A stretch of DNA of 64,000 nucleotides from Membranipora membranacea (lineage: Eukaryota; Bryozoa; Gymnolaemata; Cheilostomatida; Membraniporidae): positions 34,570,283 through 34,634,282 of the forward strand of contig OU612066.1 in assembly GCA_914767715.1 (NCBI GenBank), read 5' to 3'. A program made the translations under genes and the position numbers. Of this stretch, positions 37,227-50,345 are shown piece after piece; the first letter of the stretch is position 1, and the number at the start of each line of letters is the position of its first letter. The notes beneath the pieces were generated by a model. It did not search any database and was not told the origin of the DNA. It was given only the letters and a program-made list of their open reading frames with translations.

Positions 37227-37305
37227 AAATAAAATCTGACTCTATCGGGATTGGAACTCTGGCCTTTGTCACTAGGATCAATTGCTCAGCCATCGCTCAT
37301 TTCAT
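37227..37305 (-). repeat. tRNA-derived SINE head 2
   Basis: The minus strand has GATGGCTGAGCAATTGATCC (A-box-like) and CAGAGTTCCAATCCCGATAG (B-box-like) followed by AGTCAGATTTT, the same ending as the SINE 110 bases away. It is a second, diverged insertion of the same kind. Confidence 0.65.
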
Positions 37306-38612
37306 CCTCAGTTGATTTCAAGCTTCCATGGCATATGTCAGGCAAAAGTAGTGTAAAAAGTATAACTAGCACACCCTCAAATGGTTTTACTACACACATG
37401 CGGTTGAAGACAGGACTTTTTAAAAAAGAGTCACGAGGCACTATTTTATATAAACATGCATTTATCATAAATCCAAAACTTATGGCCATAGTCGAGTTTA
37501 ATAGCGCTAATAAACACCCTTCATAACAAACATTGTGATGTTCTTTTGTAGGGACATCATTCAGTATAAAAACTGGTGTATTCAATCGCTTTTATGGTCA
37601 CAATCCAGAAGTATTGGTGAATACTCGAGAAGACCAATATGCGTATGCCTAAGTCTTGGGGAGCTGTGGCCATCTAACATTAGATAACTCCGACAGTCTA
37701 ATCATTCTAGAGGTTGACACTACATAAAAGAGATCAGGAGACATCAGTTCAGCCAATGACCTTCTGTTATGTTTAGGATAATCACATCTGTTTTTGTTTA
37801 AAAAGGTTCAAGCGGGGGACACAACTGGTATTGATTATGAGAAGAGCAAAATTAATAATCAAATGATTGTTTTCTATCTAGATCTCTTTCACTGTGAGAC
37901 ATCAAACATTTTAGGGTCATTTTAGTAAAGCCAACAGGAAAATCAGATTAGGTTCAAATAATCATTGCTATTGAGTCATGGTTGTTTGACAAACTAACTT
38001 AGCCATGGCTCTAAAGATTAAAAATATGTTGAATCTATTTCTTGTTTAACATCACTCATTTAAATGGGCCCATTTTTTAGCTGTTTCTAAAGCAGAGTAA
38101 TGCAGTAAAAGGTAATCATGCTGGGACCAATCCTTTTCATATGATAGTCACAACAATCGCGGTATGGCATATTTTCCAACTTTCTGTGAGCGTGTCATCA
38201 TACTATTAGCTTTATCACTGCTGGTGTTCCTCAAAGATGTTCAGACTTTCTCTACTAATAAATTAGAGGAAAATACAGCTGCTCTGATTTGTCAACACTG
38301 AGATGTACGAACGATAATAAACTACTCAAACTGTTCGCCCTACGTTATCTTTTTAATATAATATAAAATTAACAACCTTCTAATATTTGGCATTAGTCCA
38401 GCTTAAGCTACAGGTTATTGAACATAAGTTAAGCTTGGTTAATCTGCAAGTAAATGACAATAAATATGTCAACAATCATCACAGAAGTGTATGATGAAAT
38501 TCATTTGTAACCTTACTTTCCCCACAAAAATTCATCACAGTTCCATGCAGATTGATTGAGGAAGTTGAAGACTGCTTTGGGCAGTCAGTGCTAGCTAGTT
38601 ATTTCATCAGCC

Positions 38613-40918
38613 ATGGAAGACAGAAGAGAGCTCATGGACCAAAATAAAGAGCATTCTTTAGCTGAAGCAGATAATTCAGTTAAGAAATCCTTGATGCTTG
38701 TGGGCCTTCTCTCCGGGAGACAACACCGTCAAATACAGAAGCGAGAATTACATTATATCATTAACCTGTACCATTGGTTACTTTGTGTCTTATGTACTCT
38801 GAACACATTGATGTGTTTGGTTTTAGCATGGGATGATCAGAAAGACAAAAGTATACCCACTCTGATAATGAAAGTAGCATTCATATTCTGGTACAGCGAG
38901 ATGACGATAGGGACGATTATACTGTTCGTAAAATGCCATGCCGCAAGTGGCCTTTGCATTCTCTACAGGAAACTCTCTGAGGTTGAAAAACTGTTCGAAT
39001 CACTGAGTATCAAACTTGACTTGAAAAATCTGCAGAAGAAAATAACAGCAGTTCTATCCATGATCTGGATATTTTGGGCTTTAAACGTAGCCATCAAAGT
39101 ATACGACTACTCAACGTCGCAGCAGCAGGATACGATATTTGGCAAGAACTTTCGGACTCGGATGGGGGAAACAGCCTGCAACTTGACTGTGACTATCATC
39201 CAATCTATAGCAGCTACATCCACTGTAGTGATTCTGACACACTGGATATTTGTACCCTTCTATTACTTCTGCAACTTCTTGATACTTAGAATGCTGTTCG
39301 CTACATTCAACTCTAAAGTCACAGAGCAGATCGCAGCTTCTCGTCAAGAATTTTTGTCAGAGATTGAACACTTCAGACAACTTCATTTGAGATTATGTGA
39401 CCTTGTGAAAGAAGTCAACAACTGTTTCTCAATGATTGTTGGATGTTATATGGGATTTAGTATACTTATCCTCCTCATTGTGCTATACATGGAGTCATTT
39501 CATAAGAAGATACAAAGTGATGAGTTGGTCGGTATCTATCTATACTGGATTATATGGGAGTTTGGATCCGTGTTCCTTTACATTGTATCGGGCCAGGCGC
39601 TGAGTACAGAGGTATGATAATCGCTTAGTAATCTACAACAATCATAAATTGTCCTATATTTACATATTTACTTTAAGTTGGAGTAGAAGTTTGCTCAGTT
39701 TCTTAGAGCACCAGGCCTTCGACGCAAAGGTATTAAAGTTCCTTGACTTGACACTCACTTCAGAAGACCAGCTTCTTGGAGTTGTTGTCCCCCAAATGTT
39801 ATCAAAACTGCCTGCTGCATACAGAAAACTAATCGGCACAGAGAGTGCATGTCATTTTTTGTCACCCTCACCCATCCTTTGCAATACGGGGTGTGATCTG
39901 ATCTCTGGCTTTTTACCAAGTTTAAACATTTGCTGAAAACAACTTGTTGTTTGCGAGTTATGCAAAAGTAATATCATATGAGCAAATCCAAGAAGCCTGT
40001 CGTGTCATATGTCAGATATGGTGGAAATATGTATTGACTAATATGAGGATTATGCTCCTGTATTCAGGTGTATGAATACAGCAGGGGATCGTGTTGTCTT
40101 TACATAAACAGCACAACTCAAAAAATACATCATGCCATGATTCTAAACAAAATCTTTTATATTCCAGAGTACCAGAAGTTATGAGAAGTTAGAATGTATG
40201 TCTCTAGCTGATCTGACACTGACATCACACCAACAGTACACAGTAAGAGTTTAACTCATGCCTCCCACCAAAGTGACACCCATACTAGGTTATTCTTGAC
40301 TACCTTTAATCATTTACAGGTCTCTGCATGTACAGTATTTGCTGTAGTAGAATTTTGTGACTTTGCTAAATAGCTAAATTTAAGGTTAGCTTAAATTTAC
40401 TCACCCTCTCTACTTCATAGAGACTCCTAACTCAGCTATTGAAACTTAAGAATTTACTTACATTATTTCGCTTCCTGACTAGCCAATTTCAACTGTAGCT
40501 AACATCTACTACCCTAGGGTAGTGTAAAATGTCCAAAACTAAGTTCGATCAATGCTGCTTTTTAGATGCACCTTTTCATGGGTAGGCTATGCAGACCTGA
40601 ATATCTCACTGCGTTCGGAGGACTTGTACAGCTTGAGAAGTCGCTCGGATTAAAGGTTAGTGCCGAGCTAGGCACAAGTGCACTTCTTATCATTATATAT
40701 CATAAAAGGTTCCAAATCATGTAATTTTAGCCGCATTCCCTAGCTGATTTATATCAATGGAATTAGGACACCCCTTATGAGCGCACACTCTTGTTTCGCA
40801 GGTGGCTGGAGCAATATTGAGCTACTATTTCGTTCTACTGAAACTTAATGACTACAGCCCGGAACAGAAAAGCATCGAGACTGACTACACCATCACTTGT
40901 AACTGTTCAAACACCTGA
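38613..40918 (+). CDS. gustatory receptor-like (insect-type) 7TM chemoreceptor
   Basis: Exons 38613-39611, 40168-40242, 40566-40655, 40802-40918 join in phase 0 to 1281 nt, 426 residues. One large first exon is followed by three short ones near the C-terminus, as is common in gustatory receptor-like genes. Seven hydrophobic helices are visible: about 48-70, 82-105, 143-165, 190-225, 270-292, 304-330 and 390-405. After helix 6 a short loop is followed by GRLCRPEYLTAFGGL and a last helix (AGAILSYYFVLLKL) in the place of the family's TYxxxxxQF end. The family forms inverted-topology ligand-gated channels in insects. In other animals its roles are mostly unknown. A poly(A) signal AATAAA is at 41149. 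The initiator ATG 38613 follows an in-frame upstream stop region. Confidence 0.86.
39687..39790 (+). pseudogene. dead duplicate of gustatory-like exon 2
   Basis: Between exons 1 and 2 lies a stretch encoding KFLDLTLTSEDQ, close to ADLTLTSHQQ of the live exon at 40168. Its acceptor (TTGCTCAG) gives the wrong phase after exon 1 and no donor follows in frame, so it cannot be spliced in. It is a decayed duplicated exon or the trace of a former tandem gene. Confidence 0.55.
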
Positions 40919-41404
40919 TTATTTGTTACTATGGTACAGCAGTACGGGCATAATCACTCCCCTCAAATGATTCAGATTATAACTGATTGGTCTATGAGTG
41001 CTGAGAATTTATTTGGATTAGCTCACCTTTGGTGGATAAAATTGGTCCTATCTGAGCAATTGAATCAATGGAAAGTATTATGAACAAACTAAGTATAAGA
41101 AACTGTAAGCAATCCATGGCATTCATATCATAATGAAAGGACACTTGAAATAAAAAATTCATTGGAGATATTATATATAATTATTTTCAAAAAAGGTTAT
41201 GGTGAATATGCATTGATTTCGGCGTCGATTTTCATAACAGGACACTGAAAAATATGGCAGAAATGTAAATAGGCAATAAAAACATTGTATAGCAGATTAA
41301 ATCCAAATGATTACTTTTATATGCTACTGTCTTGGACAAGGATTTAAAAAAATGTAATAAAGTAAAATAAATAATATAATATATAGCGATAGAACGTTGA
41401 ATAA

Positions 41405-44400
41405 TCAGGTATGACGAAGACTCTGAGCGGAGGGGACTATTACTAGAACAAGACTACTGGTCAAAATAAGGAGTACCAAGAAGATCCAAGCTAAGAAACT
41501 GTCCAACACTAAAGCTACTAATATCCACTCATCATTGTCCTTCTCATCAAAGGGCATATTCTTATAAGCCTCACGTAGCCTCTCCTCCTCCGTCTGAGGT
41601 TCTGCAGGAGCAGGAGGAGGGATATCAGGGGAGAAGTGCACCCCGCCGTTAACTCCGTTTCCCAGTGTGGTCTCATGCACTTCACCATGTTCTATATTTC
41701 CGTTTTCTTCGGTATTGGAAATATTCTGCAACATCAAAGTAACGCAGGTTACATTATATTCACAAATTGACCACTGAGAAAGATACATCATTATTCTTAC
41801 TTATATCATAAATTGTTTTCTGAGATATAAAAAATAGTAGTGCGTGATAGCATTGAAATCAGGTGAGTTTGCTAATAACTGCCTATGGCGACATTCTCTC
41901 CAAGTGAAAACCTAGACCAGACCTTTGATCCAGTTTGCCTGCATGTCCAGTTGCTTTTGTTCTACTCGATAATTTTTTTTAAAAGCAGCCAATTTGAATC
42001 GAACTAGTGAAAGCATGCAATTGGGAATTGTGAATACGAACCCCAACCCACAATCACTGACTGAATGCATTTGGATTGCTTTTCGATTGTCCTAATAACA
42101 CTGATTTCATGCGTCCATATTACTAATTGATGTCCACTTTAACACCGATTGAATGCCCACATATTACAATTGAGTGCTTAAACGACTTGATATCACTGAC
42201 CATTCTGGTGAGTTCTTCAGCTGCGGCCCTCTCCATCTCTTCTTGAGCTTGTCTCAGTCTTTTAAACATTTTACTTCTTTTTCTCTTCTTAGGAGTTATT
42301 CCCTGCATGGTGAACGCTGTGAACAATGGCAGCTGTAGAAAAACAATAACAAAGCGATGAAACAAACAGCCAGTGGGCTACGGATGGGTGCCAACTTGCA
42401 ACGGATTTGTATATCATATTTTGAAAGAATGTTTTTGGTCCCAAATGGGTAGAGAATATGGATGTTTTATATAGGGTGAGTATCAAGAGCGATAGATAGA
42501 TATCTAGCTAAATGCATTATGGGTAAAAATGCTGTTTACCACTGGGCTGGTTTCCAGTGCTATATTTGAGAATATTATTTAGCCAAGCAAAGAAATAAAA
42601 GCTTGCTGTGCCATCGATTCAACTTATGTCCCCATTCTCCTCTAAAATAGATATTTTTCAATACAGATCACACAAAAGCGAGATGTGAAACTCTAGATAG
42701 CTAATCGTTAGGCCGTAAAATGGTCTAAAAACTAGTCTAGTCTAGTCTAGGAAATAAGTATCTACCTAAATAGAGAGTGATAAAAATAGACGGACAAACC
42801 TTACCATATTATGATGACTAGATAACTATCAAGGAAATTGATTTTTATTTGTCAAAATATGTTTAAGATTGCAGAAGAAAGTACTATGAGAAATTCTTAG
42901 AGCAACAGAAGACTTTCAGATATTGTTACACAAAACAAATACCAGGTTATCAACTGAAAGTATAAATTGAATGTGTTATTCCACTGGTGTGGAGAAAACT
43001 CCAAATACGATGAAGTGAGTTAGGGTTAGAAATTCAATTAAATAGTATTTGGTATAATCAACAGGATGGACTGTTTCTGTCTAATTGATTGATCAACTTC
43101 TACTTCATTATTGTTATGATACAAATGTTAGACAAGTTTGTTCAGCTGCCAATCGGTAGCTAAATAATAACTATTGTAATAAACTGTAATACATTCTCTC
43201 TTTTCCAAGCTTCCACGAGTACTTTTTTAACAGTTAGTTGACCAAGTCAGAAGGAAAGTGTTAAAATGATTCCAAGAGATTTCTTCAATTATGATGGCAT
43301 AAGTGACAGGGATAAACATTCACTGTCACCTGCTTACTATGGGTATGAGGTTAATCTTTACAGGCTGGTAGGGATAGACGTATTCATTGTCACCTGCTTA
43401 CTATGGGTATAAGGTTAATCGTTACAGACTGGTGGAGACAGAAATATTCATTGTCACCTGCTTACCTTGGGAAGATTGATACCTAATAGTTTTGGTAGGC
43501 GTCCGAAGAATAGAGTTTTAGCCCACTTAGGTACAGGTTTGAGTTTTGGTCTCCTGTGATGGAGGTTCTCTATGATGATTGCTAAGAAGAGTGATAAGGA
43601 TATCATCCCCATAATCACCACCAGGTAAATACCTGAAACAAATACAAGTTCTAGATTATAAGAGCAGCAACACAGCTATAAATTATTTGCTGCTGTGAGG
43701 AATTATCCCCTCTCACAAAAAGGAAAAACAACTAGGGTAGCTGAGTAATATTAAGGCTCATCGCTCATTCTTGGGGTACTCAATTGGTCAGTATAGAGAT
43801 TTAGCAGCCTTGACCATCCTTATATTTGGTATTGCAACACCAAACACAACATTTCTATTGCAAAACTGCTTCAGGAGGTAATGTACACCTTGCCACATGT
43901 GTGTCCAATGAGACATAAGAGGCTGGTATGCCTGTGATTATAACATTTTGAGTGGATAAGAAATAATGTTAGACGGTAAGTATGAATATACATTTACCCA
44001 TAATTGGTGTATAGTCTGAAGTCTTAGGTATATTCTCATTCACCAAGATTGCAAACACAAACACCGTCAAGAGAATACCTAGTCCGAAACTGACTTTTTC
44101 ACCACTGTCCGCAGGTAGTATAAATAGACCAATACCCAGACTATTCAGAAGTAGGCAGGGAATGATGACGTTAAGCCAGTAATAGAGAGCCTTCCTCTTA
44201 AGTTTGATTGATACTTCGATCAAAGTGTAACTCATATTGAGATCGGGGTAGAACTGTACGTCCCGAGTTATATTTGTATCTAGTAGTTCCCACGCTCCGC
44301 TCGCTGTATAACGATCCAAGTTAGCGTGATCGTCCATCAGGGTGTAGTTAACCTGAAAATGTTCAAATTATTAGATTTTTTCGACCGATCTAGTTTTTGG

Positions 44401-47400
44401 TGTGTGTAGTATATAAGTTTTGTATGAATGAGTCAAATAACTTTTGCAGTACGGAGTTTCAAAAATCTCTGTCTAAGCTCATTGTGATGAGTTCGACCAA
44501 GCGAACATCGACAAATCATCCCACTATTTTAAACCAGTCTAGTTGAGTGTAGAAATGACAAAGGAAGCTCATTCGAGAGTAATTCACAATGTGAAGCCAA
44601 GGAGTAACACTTCTTACTCCTTGGTGAAGCTATGGACAAATCATGGACTGAATCGTTCTGTGCATTTGTGAGAAGTAGCCTGATTAATGTGTGAAACATG
44701 AGTTAACTCACATGAGGACTACAAATCATACTTTATTATGGTCATAAGGAAAAGTACGTTCTGAAGAGTTTACAATTAACTAATCACATCAACTTGAGAG
44801 TTCACCAGCTAGCTCACTCATTATGACTGCACAATCAGATGTGGATTGGCCTTCTGTAATCCTGTAAGATTAGTTAACTCCAGTCAGAACAAAAGCCGTT
44901 AGAACAAAATCCTTCCGTAGTTTGAAGAAACTTTAAATGATAAAAACTAGTACATTGCGCACCTGTTCGCTATGGTAGCCCCATGGTCCTATAGTCAGAG
45001 AGCATTGCTGATAGTCAAACGGGAAGAATGTGACGTCTATAATACACGGGCTGAGCAGTGTCGCTGAGGGCCACCATTCCATATCTCCTGAGTAAGAGAG
45101 CGGCACACGATCAAACGATGTGATGTAGCCTGTATCGTCTGAGCTATAACAGAAATACACATGGGCTGTATGATATATGGCAGCAATTCATGTATTGAGT
45201 CAATGGATTTGTCAACAGTATGTTACTGGTCGTAATTTGCTAGTTGATTATATTTAACTGGCCAAGTAGAGTCCTATATTGGGTTCTGCCAATTTTTGGG
45301 TCATGCTCTTTCCGAGTGGCTGAAGTCTTACTTGGAGACAATTGGAGAGGCATCATTGGTTCTCAATTTCTTTTGACACCAGTCTATTGGATGAATTTGC
45401 GGGGAGTTGTCAGCATTTCTTGTTTGCGGTACAAAATTATTTGGTAAATAGACAAGTGGCACTTAATGCCATAATTTAGTGCCCCATGTACCCCACCTCT
45501 CAATAGTACTTATAAGCTCAGCGCTTGTAAAATATTATCTAACAAAGCAGCAATAATATGATCCATGAGATCCCAACGACGGCGACGGTGATAAAGTAGG
45601 CTGTAAATTGGGCTGATACAACGGGACACTGCATGATGGGAAAAGGCTGAAAATGCTCTCAGCATGAAATAACGATTATAATCTACATTTGGGGCTGTGT
45701 TGTGGTTATAAGAAAATAGAAGTAAGTCTAATAAACATGTCAATAAAAGGGTAGAGGAGTAGCTTTTTGGCCACCTTCAGAAAGAGTTACAGAGGATTGA
45801 CCACATCTGCACTTCATGTCTGAGGAATCAAACCCACAGCCTGACATTCATCAGGAGTTTCAGCGGATCCCTGTTTTACAACCCGCCATCAGAACCTATA
45901 TCTACATTACATTTTAGTGTTGTTTCCTATCTAAGTTATAGAAAATATAGGTTAATCTTTGGTTATTGAGAATAAGGTAATGTCAAAGACCGACAAGAGG
46001 TTAAAAGCCTTAGATATCAGAGAGATTTTGTCTCAGTCTTTAACATAACCTTAAAAAGACAAATACATGGGCATGCATACTCACCCCCCACTGGATTAAC
46101 ACAGAAACAATCTTTGGGTTTCATGAAAACACTTGAGACCAAATACAGCTAGTCTTTTCAAGGTTAAAACATCACACTGATATTGGTTCAACAATAGGAA
46201 AGTCTTTAGAACAAATTGTGAATATTTTTAAGAATAACAATCCAAGGGAATTAAAAATAGCAACAGTTCTATAAATATCACATATTCACTGGGTACAAAT
46301 TCCATTCCCTCTTTAATTTGACATCTTTCAAATTTGACATTATTTTCATTCAAACATTTATGATTTTTTCCTAATGAGAAACAAAATTATAAATTCATTC
46401 CGCACAATTTGGAAAGAATTTCATTATAGAAATGATACAGCCTGCCAAGTGCCGATGAAGGAAGTGGCCAGATATGAAGTATGAGAACACAAACCTTTGA
46501 TATAAGAAGGTATCGGGGAGCCAGAGCATCTTATTTGGTATAATGAGAGTCTCTATGTTACCATACTGCTCGGGCTCCCACACCAGTCTCTCATCCTTCC
46601 ACGCCTAGTTATTTAGAATAAACAGAATTAAACAGACATCGCTGGAAAAGGGGAAGAGTGTGCAGCGAGGTTTGAAAATATTCTCATCCAAGAATTTGAA
46701 AGAGTGAGCTATTTAATTATCAAAGGTGTTATACATTATAGGATTGAGCTTCTCAAAGTTGATGCAATCGAGGAAATTTGACTGCATCTACCAGAAGTAA
46801 TTGGCTCTTGGCTCTAATTTGTGTTATGGTCTTTTTCATAACCAATGCAGACCGCTACTGTTTTGAAAAATGATGATGATTAGCATAATGGCTTTTTTGG
46901 TTGATATGGGAATGGTAAAACAATATAGTAAGCACATGGACTCAGGGATAGGAGTGGCAATCATCAGATAAACCCCACAAAATTCAATTTACAGTATACC
47001 AGAACAGTAAACATCCTCTCATAACAGTAAACCTCACACGCCTGGGAGGTAGCAATGCGATATAAGAAAGTTAGGCTCAGCACAACAAAATCCTAACACT
47101 CAGAGTCCTGAGAATAGGATGACTTACGTGAGGCATCCACACGAAGCTTGTGAGAAGTTGATCGACTTCGTTCTAAAAATGAAACAAAATAACTGTGTCA
47201 AAATAAATAAAGATACGCTCATATTTCAAATCCAAACGATAATAAAGACATGGATATGTTTTCAAGAAATGGTGTAAAGTTGTGTATCAATACGTGCTAT
47301 TGATCAAAGATTTGCTCAACCTTAGTTTTTGTTCAAAGAAATATTTGCTATTCAAAGTATTTTCTGGGTAACTTTATTATGTTTTCTGAGTAAACACCAA

Positions 47401-50345
47401 ACCTTTCCAAGGTGTCACATAAAATCTGCACGGATAACCTAAAGCCTAGCCACTTAGAAGTACTCCTCGATCAAAATGGCACGTTTTTTCACTCCAGTGC
47501 TAAATTTTTTCCACTCTGATGCTAACATACAGGTGTATAAATTCAAAGTTTTGATGTAACATAAACGCTACATAGAATAAATATAATAAGTGAGTTCTTT
47601 GTGCTGTTGATCATGGCAGACAGAGCATTCAAAATCAGGACTGAAAGCTGTTTGGGAAAAGGCAGCATCAAAATATTTCACTGAGGTTTAAAGGTACAAG
47701 ATGGCTCCATAAACAAAACCGAAGGCTATGTGTCTAGGCCCAGAATTTAGTTAAGGTATGTAGTTTGTACAAAGCTTGAAATATGAAGCCAGGTTATGCC
47801 ACCAATGTGTCTGCAAGCATCCAGACTAATTATGACATCACAAAAATGATTCTGTGTTATTACATATCCGATAACATGATTGCACAATCCAAATTATTTA
47901 AAGATATGTTGGGGTAACGGATGAATTTTATTTTTATATAAACTCATCATGCTTTAAAATGTGAGTTTTCTTGATCGCATCGATGAATACAATGCATAAA
48001 AGTTAATATTCTTAATCTCTATTCAGGGAAGATTCTTTTTACACCAGGGAAGGATGATCAACTTCATATGAAAGCCGGGGTTACGGGGGGGGGGGGGGGG
48101 GGGGGGTGAGAGTGAGGGTGGGAGCCATTCGATATGAAGTAATTTGATAAGCAAAACATGACAAAATGGGACAGTCAATATTGACAACTGTTCATATTGC
48201 AATAAATGTTACGTCATATTTTACAAAACTTGTTGAAAATTATAGGGGAATAGGAATATGGGTAAACAAATTGCAAAGGACAGAGCTTTGGACTAGTGAT
48301 AGACAATTTAGCATGAGAAAAGACATGCTTTCCATAACCACGAGATGATAAAAAACACTGCCATGCCTAATGGATTGATAAGATTATGGAGGCGACAGTT
48401 TGATTAACGTTATTCAGTTTTTCAACCTGCTGTCCAAGAATGGTCCTCTCCCCATCTCAGAACGTGCAAACATATGCAGGGATAGAAGTGATATCATAAG
48501 ACGTTAAGTCATAAAATTCCATTGTCATAATGCTCCTACCTAGGAGTTGTCTATACAGAGTACCGATATTGGAGTCTTAACCAAAAAACTTATTTAGTTT
48601 ACGCTGTCACGCTCATGTAAGCGTGAGATAGTTGACAAGCATCCATTGAGCATTTAGGGCACTAAACTTATACAGATAACAGAGACTGTAGCACTGATGA
48701 CTTTGGAAAATCTTCACTTGATGACCTTTAGTTGGCAATGAAGGGCCAGCCTTTTGACTTGGGTTCATTTCAGGAGATGGAGACTTCACCCTGTTACAAG
48801 AATTATTTATCCCCAGATAAGATCCGCATCCAACCATGTTGGTGAACATATTAAACTGAAACTTCATATAACACATACGATATGATGATGTTTATATACA
48901 TTATGTAGATTATGAAGATATGTGTATATACTGACCAGTTGTATACTGAGAAGCCTATATCCGAAGCTTACTGCTACACTCTTACTCATGTCTATAACTG
49001 GTCTCGCTACGTCATCATAATTCCTAAAAAACACAACAATTAATGGTGGAAGTACAATGGATATTTGGGAGAGGTTGGCAGTTCGATGGATGATTTATAC
49101 TGCCCGGGAAAAGTCTCAAAGGTATTTATAATATTATATACTATCTATTTCCAGCCATCACTACCACTTCAACTTCAGAATGATACCAGCATCATGTCCT
49201 GACACTGAACGAGTTTGTTTGCGATGATATCAAGTGTACATAATAAGGAGTATCCCATAATGCAATATACCCTGGAAGATCAGGTCAGCAATTACACATA
49301 CAAATTTAGCCTAATCTCTCAGACAAGAATTTCATTCGCAAGCTGTATTGTAGGAGTGTTGTTAACATGTGCTTCCCATTGGCATACTCTTAGTGTAAGG
49401 TTTTTTGTTTTTATTTTCTTGCTGCTAAAATTTGTAACATGATTTACATATCATATAACTGTGTGCATTACAACAAGTTCAGACTGCCAAAGCCAAAACA
49501 TCACACAAAAATATGTTGTATACTTGCTAAAAAGGCTATTCTGGGTAAGGCAGTAGCTGATATACACAATGGGTACATCTCAATTAGTCTAATAGAATGG
49601 CAATCCCTATTTTACTGAGACATAGGGAGGCATTTATGTAGTGTGTGATTTGTAATCGGTATGCTGTACAGCCAGAACAGAATATCAGGATATAAAATTC
49701 TCAGGCATTGTCTCTAGATCAATTCAAGCCCAATAATATTCATCTCAAATATATAAAATTTTAAATAATATAAATTCGCATTTTACTTCCACTTAATTGT
49801 ATTTTACTATTCCAACGATTTCTGGATGATCTATAAATAAAGTTCTATACACAATAACTTACTCAAACAAATCCCTGATGAGTAGAGATTCATTGTTGAT
49901 TCTAGAGTGAGCCATGTGGCCAACCTTAGGCTCAACATAAGGAGTCTCCAGCACCGGTGCTGCGTTAGGCTTCATCGGCTCTGTGTTACCAAAGTATGGT
50001 ACTGTGAGAAATAAAAAAAAGTAGTAATAGGAAAAATAGTACAAACATCAACATAATACATCTGAGGCAACACTGCTAATAGATTTGTTCGTCAATCAAA
50101 TTTGCCTCATTCCTGGTGATTAAGGGCATCTAAAAGTAATGATCGATGGCAGAAGAATATTATATCGCTTCCATATAATCAATTGTGTGAAAACTTGAGA
50201 AGGCTAACATCAGAGAGAGAGAGAGATAATAAGGGAAATTATTCTTACAAGTTTCCGTAGTAAAACCAAACTCAGGGGGTTCTCCGGATACACATGAAGC
50301 ACATAGGATTGCGCCCATCAGACAGCCTGGTGATATATAATCCAT
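41405..50345 (-). CDS. nicotinic acetylcholine-type receptor subunit (Cys-loop, non-alpha)
   Basis: Ten exons in phase: 50249-50345, 49863-50001, 48936-49023, 47128-47172, 46495-46604, 44963-45143, 43998-44352, 43466-43632, 42201-42332, 41405-41725; 544 residues. Signal peptide, then about 60 unusual Pro-rich residues before the ligand-binding domain. Loop D Trp in FVWMPH, encoded by the conserved 45-nt exon; loop A WLPDTFLY; Cys-loop Cys193-Cys207 (13 residues between); loop B Trp in TIGPWGY. Loop C lacks the vicinal Cys pair (QFYPDLNMSY), so it is not an alpha-type principal subunit by that rule. TM1 is about 278-299. M2 starts after SGEKV, the cation-selective signature. TM3 is 340-362 and M4 about 515-538. 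The M3-M4 loop has basic (KKRKRSKMFKR) and acidic parts. It probably acts as a postsynaptic or chemosensory cation-channel subunit. Confidence 0.96.
43317..43466. repeat. 64-bp tandem repeat abutting a receptor-gene donor site
   Basis: About 2.4 copies of a roughly 64-base unit (ATTCATTGTCACCTGCTTAC..) run up to and include the donor of receptor exon 43466-43632. Each copy therefore carries an extra minus-strand GTAAGCAGGTGAC. Confidence 0.85.
48084..48106. repeat. poly-G tract
   Basis: An uninterrupted run of more than 20 G on the plus strand (C on the transcribed receptor strand) within the intron between receptor exons 3 and 4. The exact length in the genome may differ because such runs are error-prone to sequence. 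Confidence 0.85.

Larger units (their letters stand above)
32683..37727 (+). pseudogene. PAN/apple-domain paralog, copy 2, with two nonsense changes
   Basis: The same five exons as copy 1: 32683-32847, 33640-33778, 34462-34663, 35854-36020, 37552-37727. Protein similarity is high in each exon (ENCNGFNYNSDLKACEIF is unchanged). Two defects are visible. At the junction of exons 3 and 4 the split codon reads TG|A instead of TG|T in copy 1, giving a stop. In the last exon ACT has become TAA at 37650-37652. If exons 1-3 alone are translated, about 168 residues with the signal peptide and PAN domain would remain, so a short secreted product is possible. Introns hold an hAT-like MITE (32879-33120), an extra segment of about 670 bases (34708-35380) and two SINEs. 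Confidence 0.8.
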
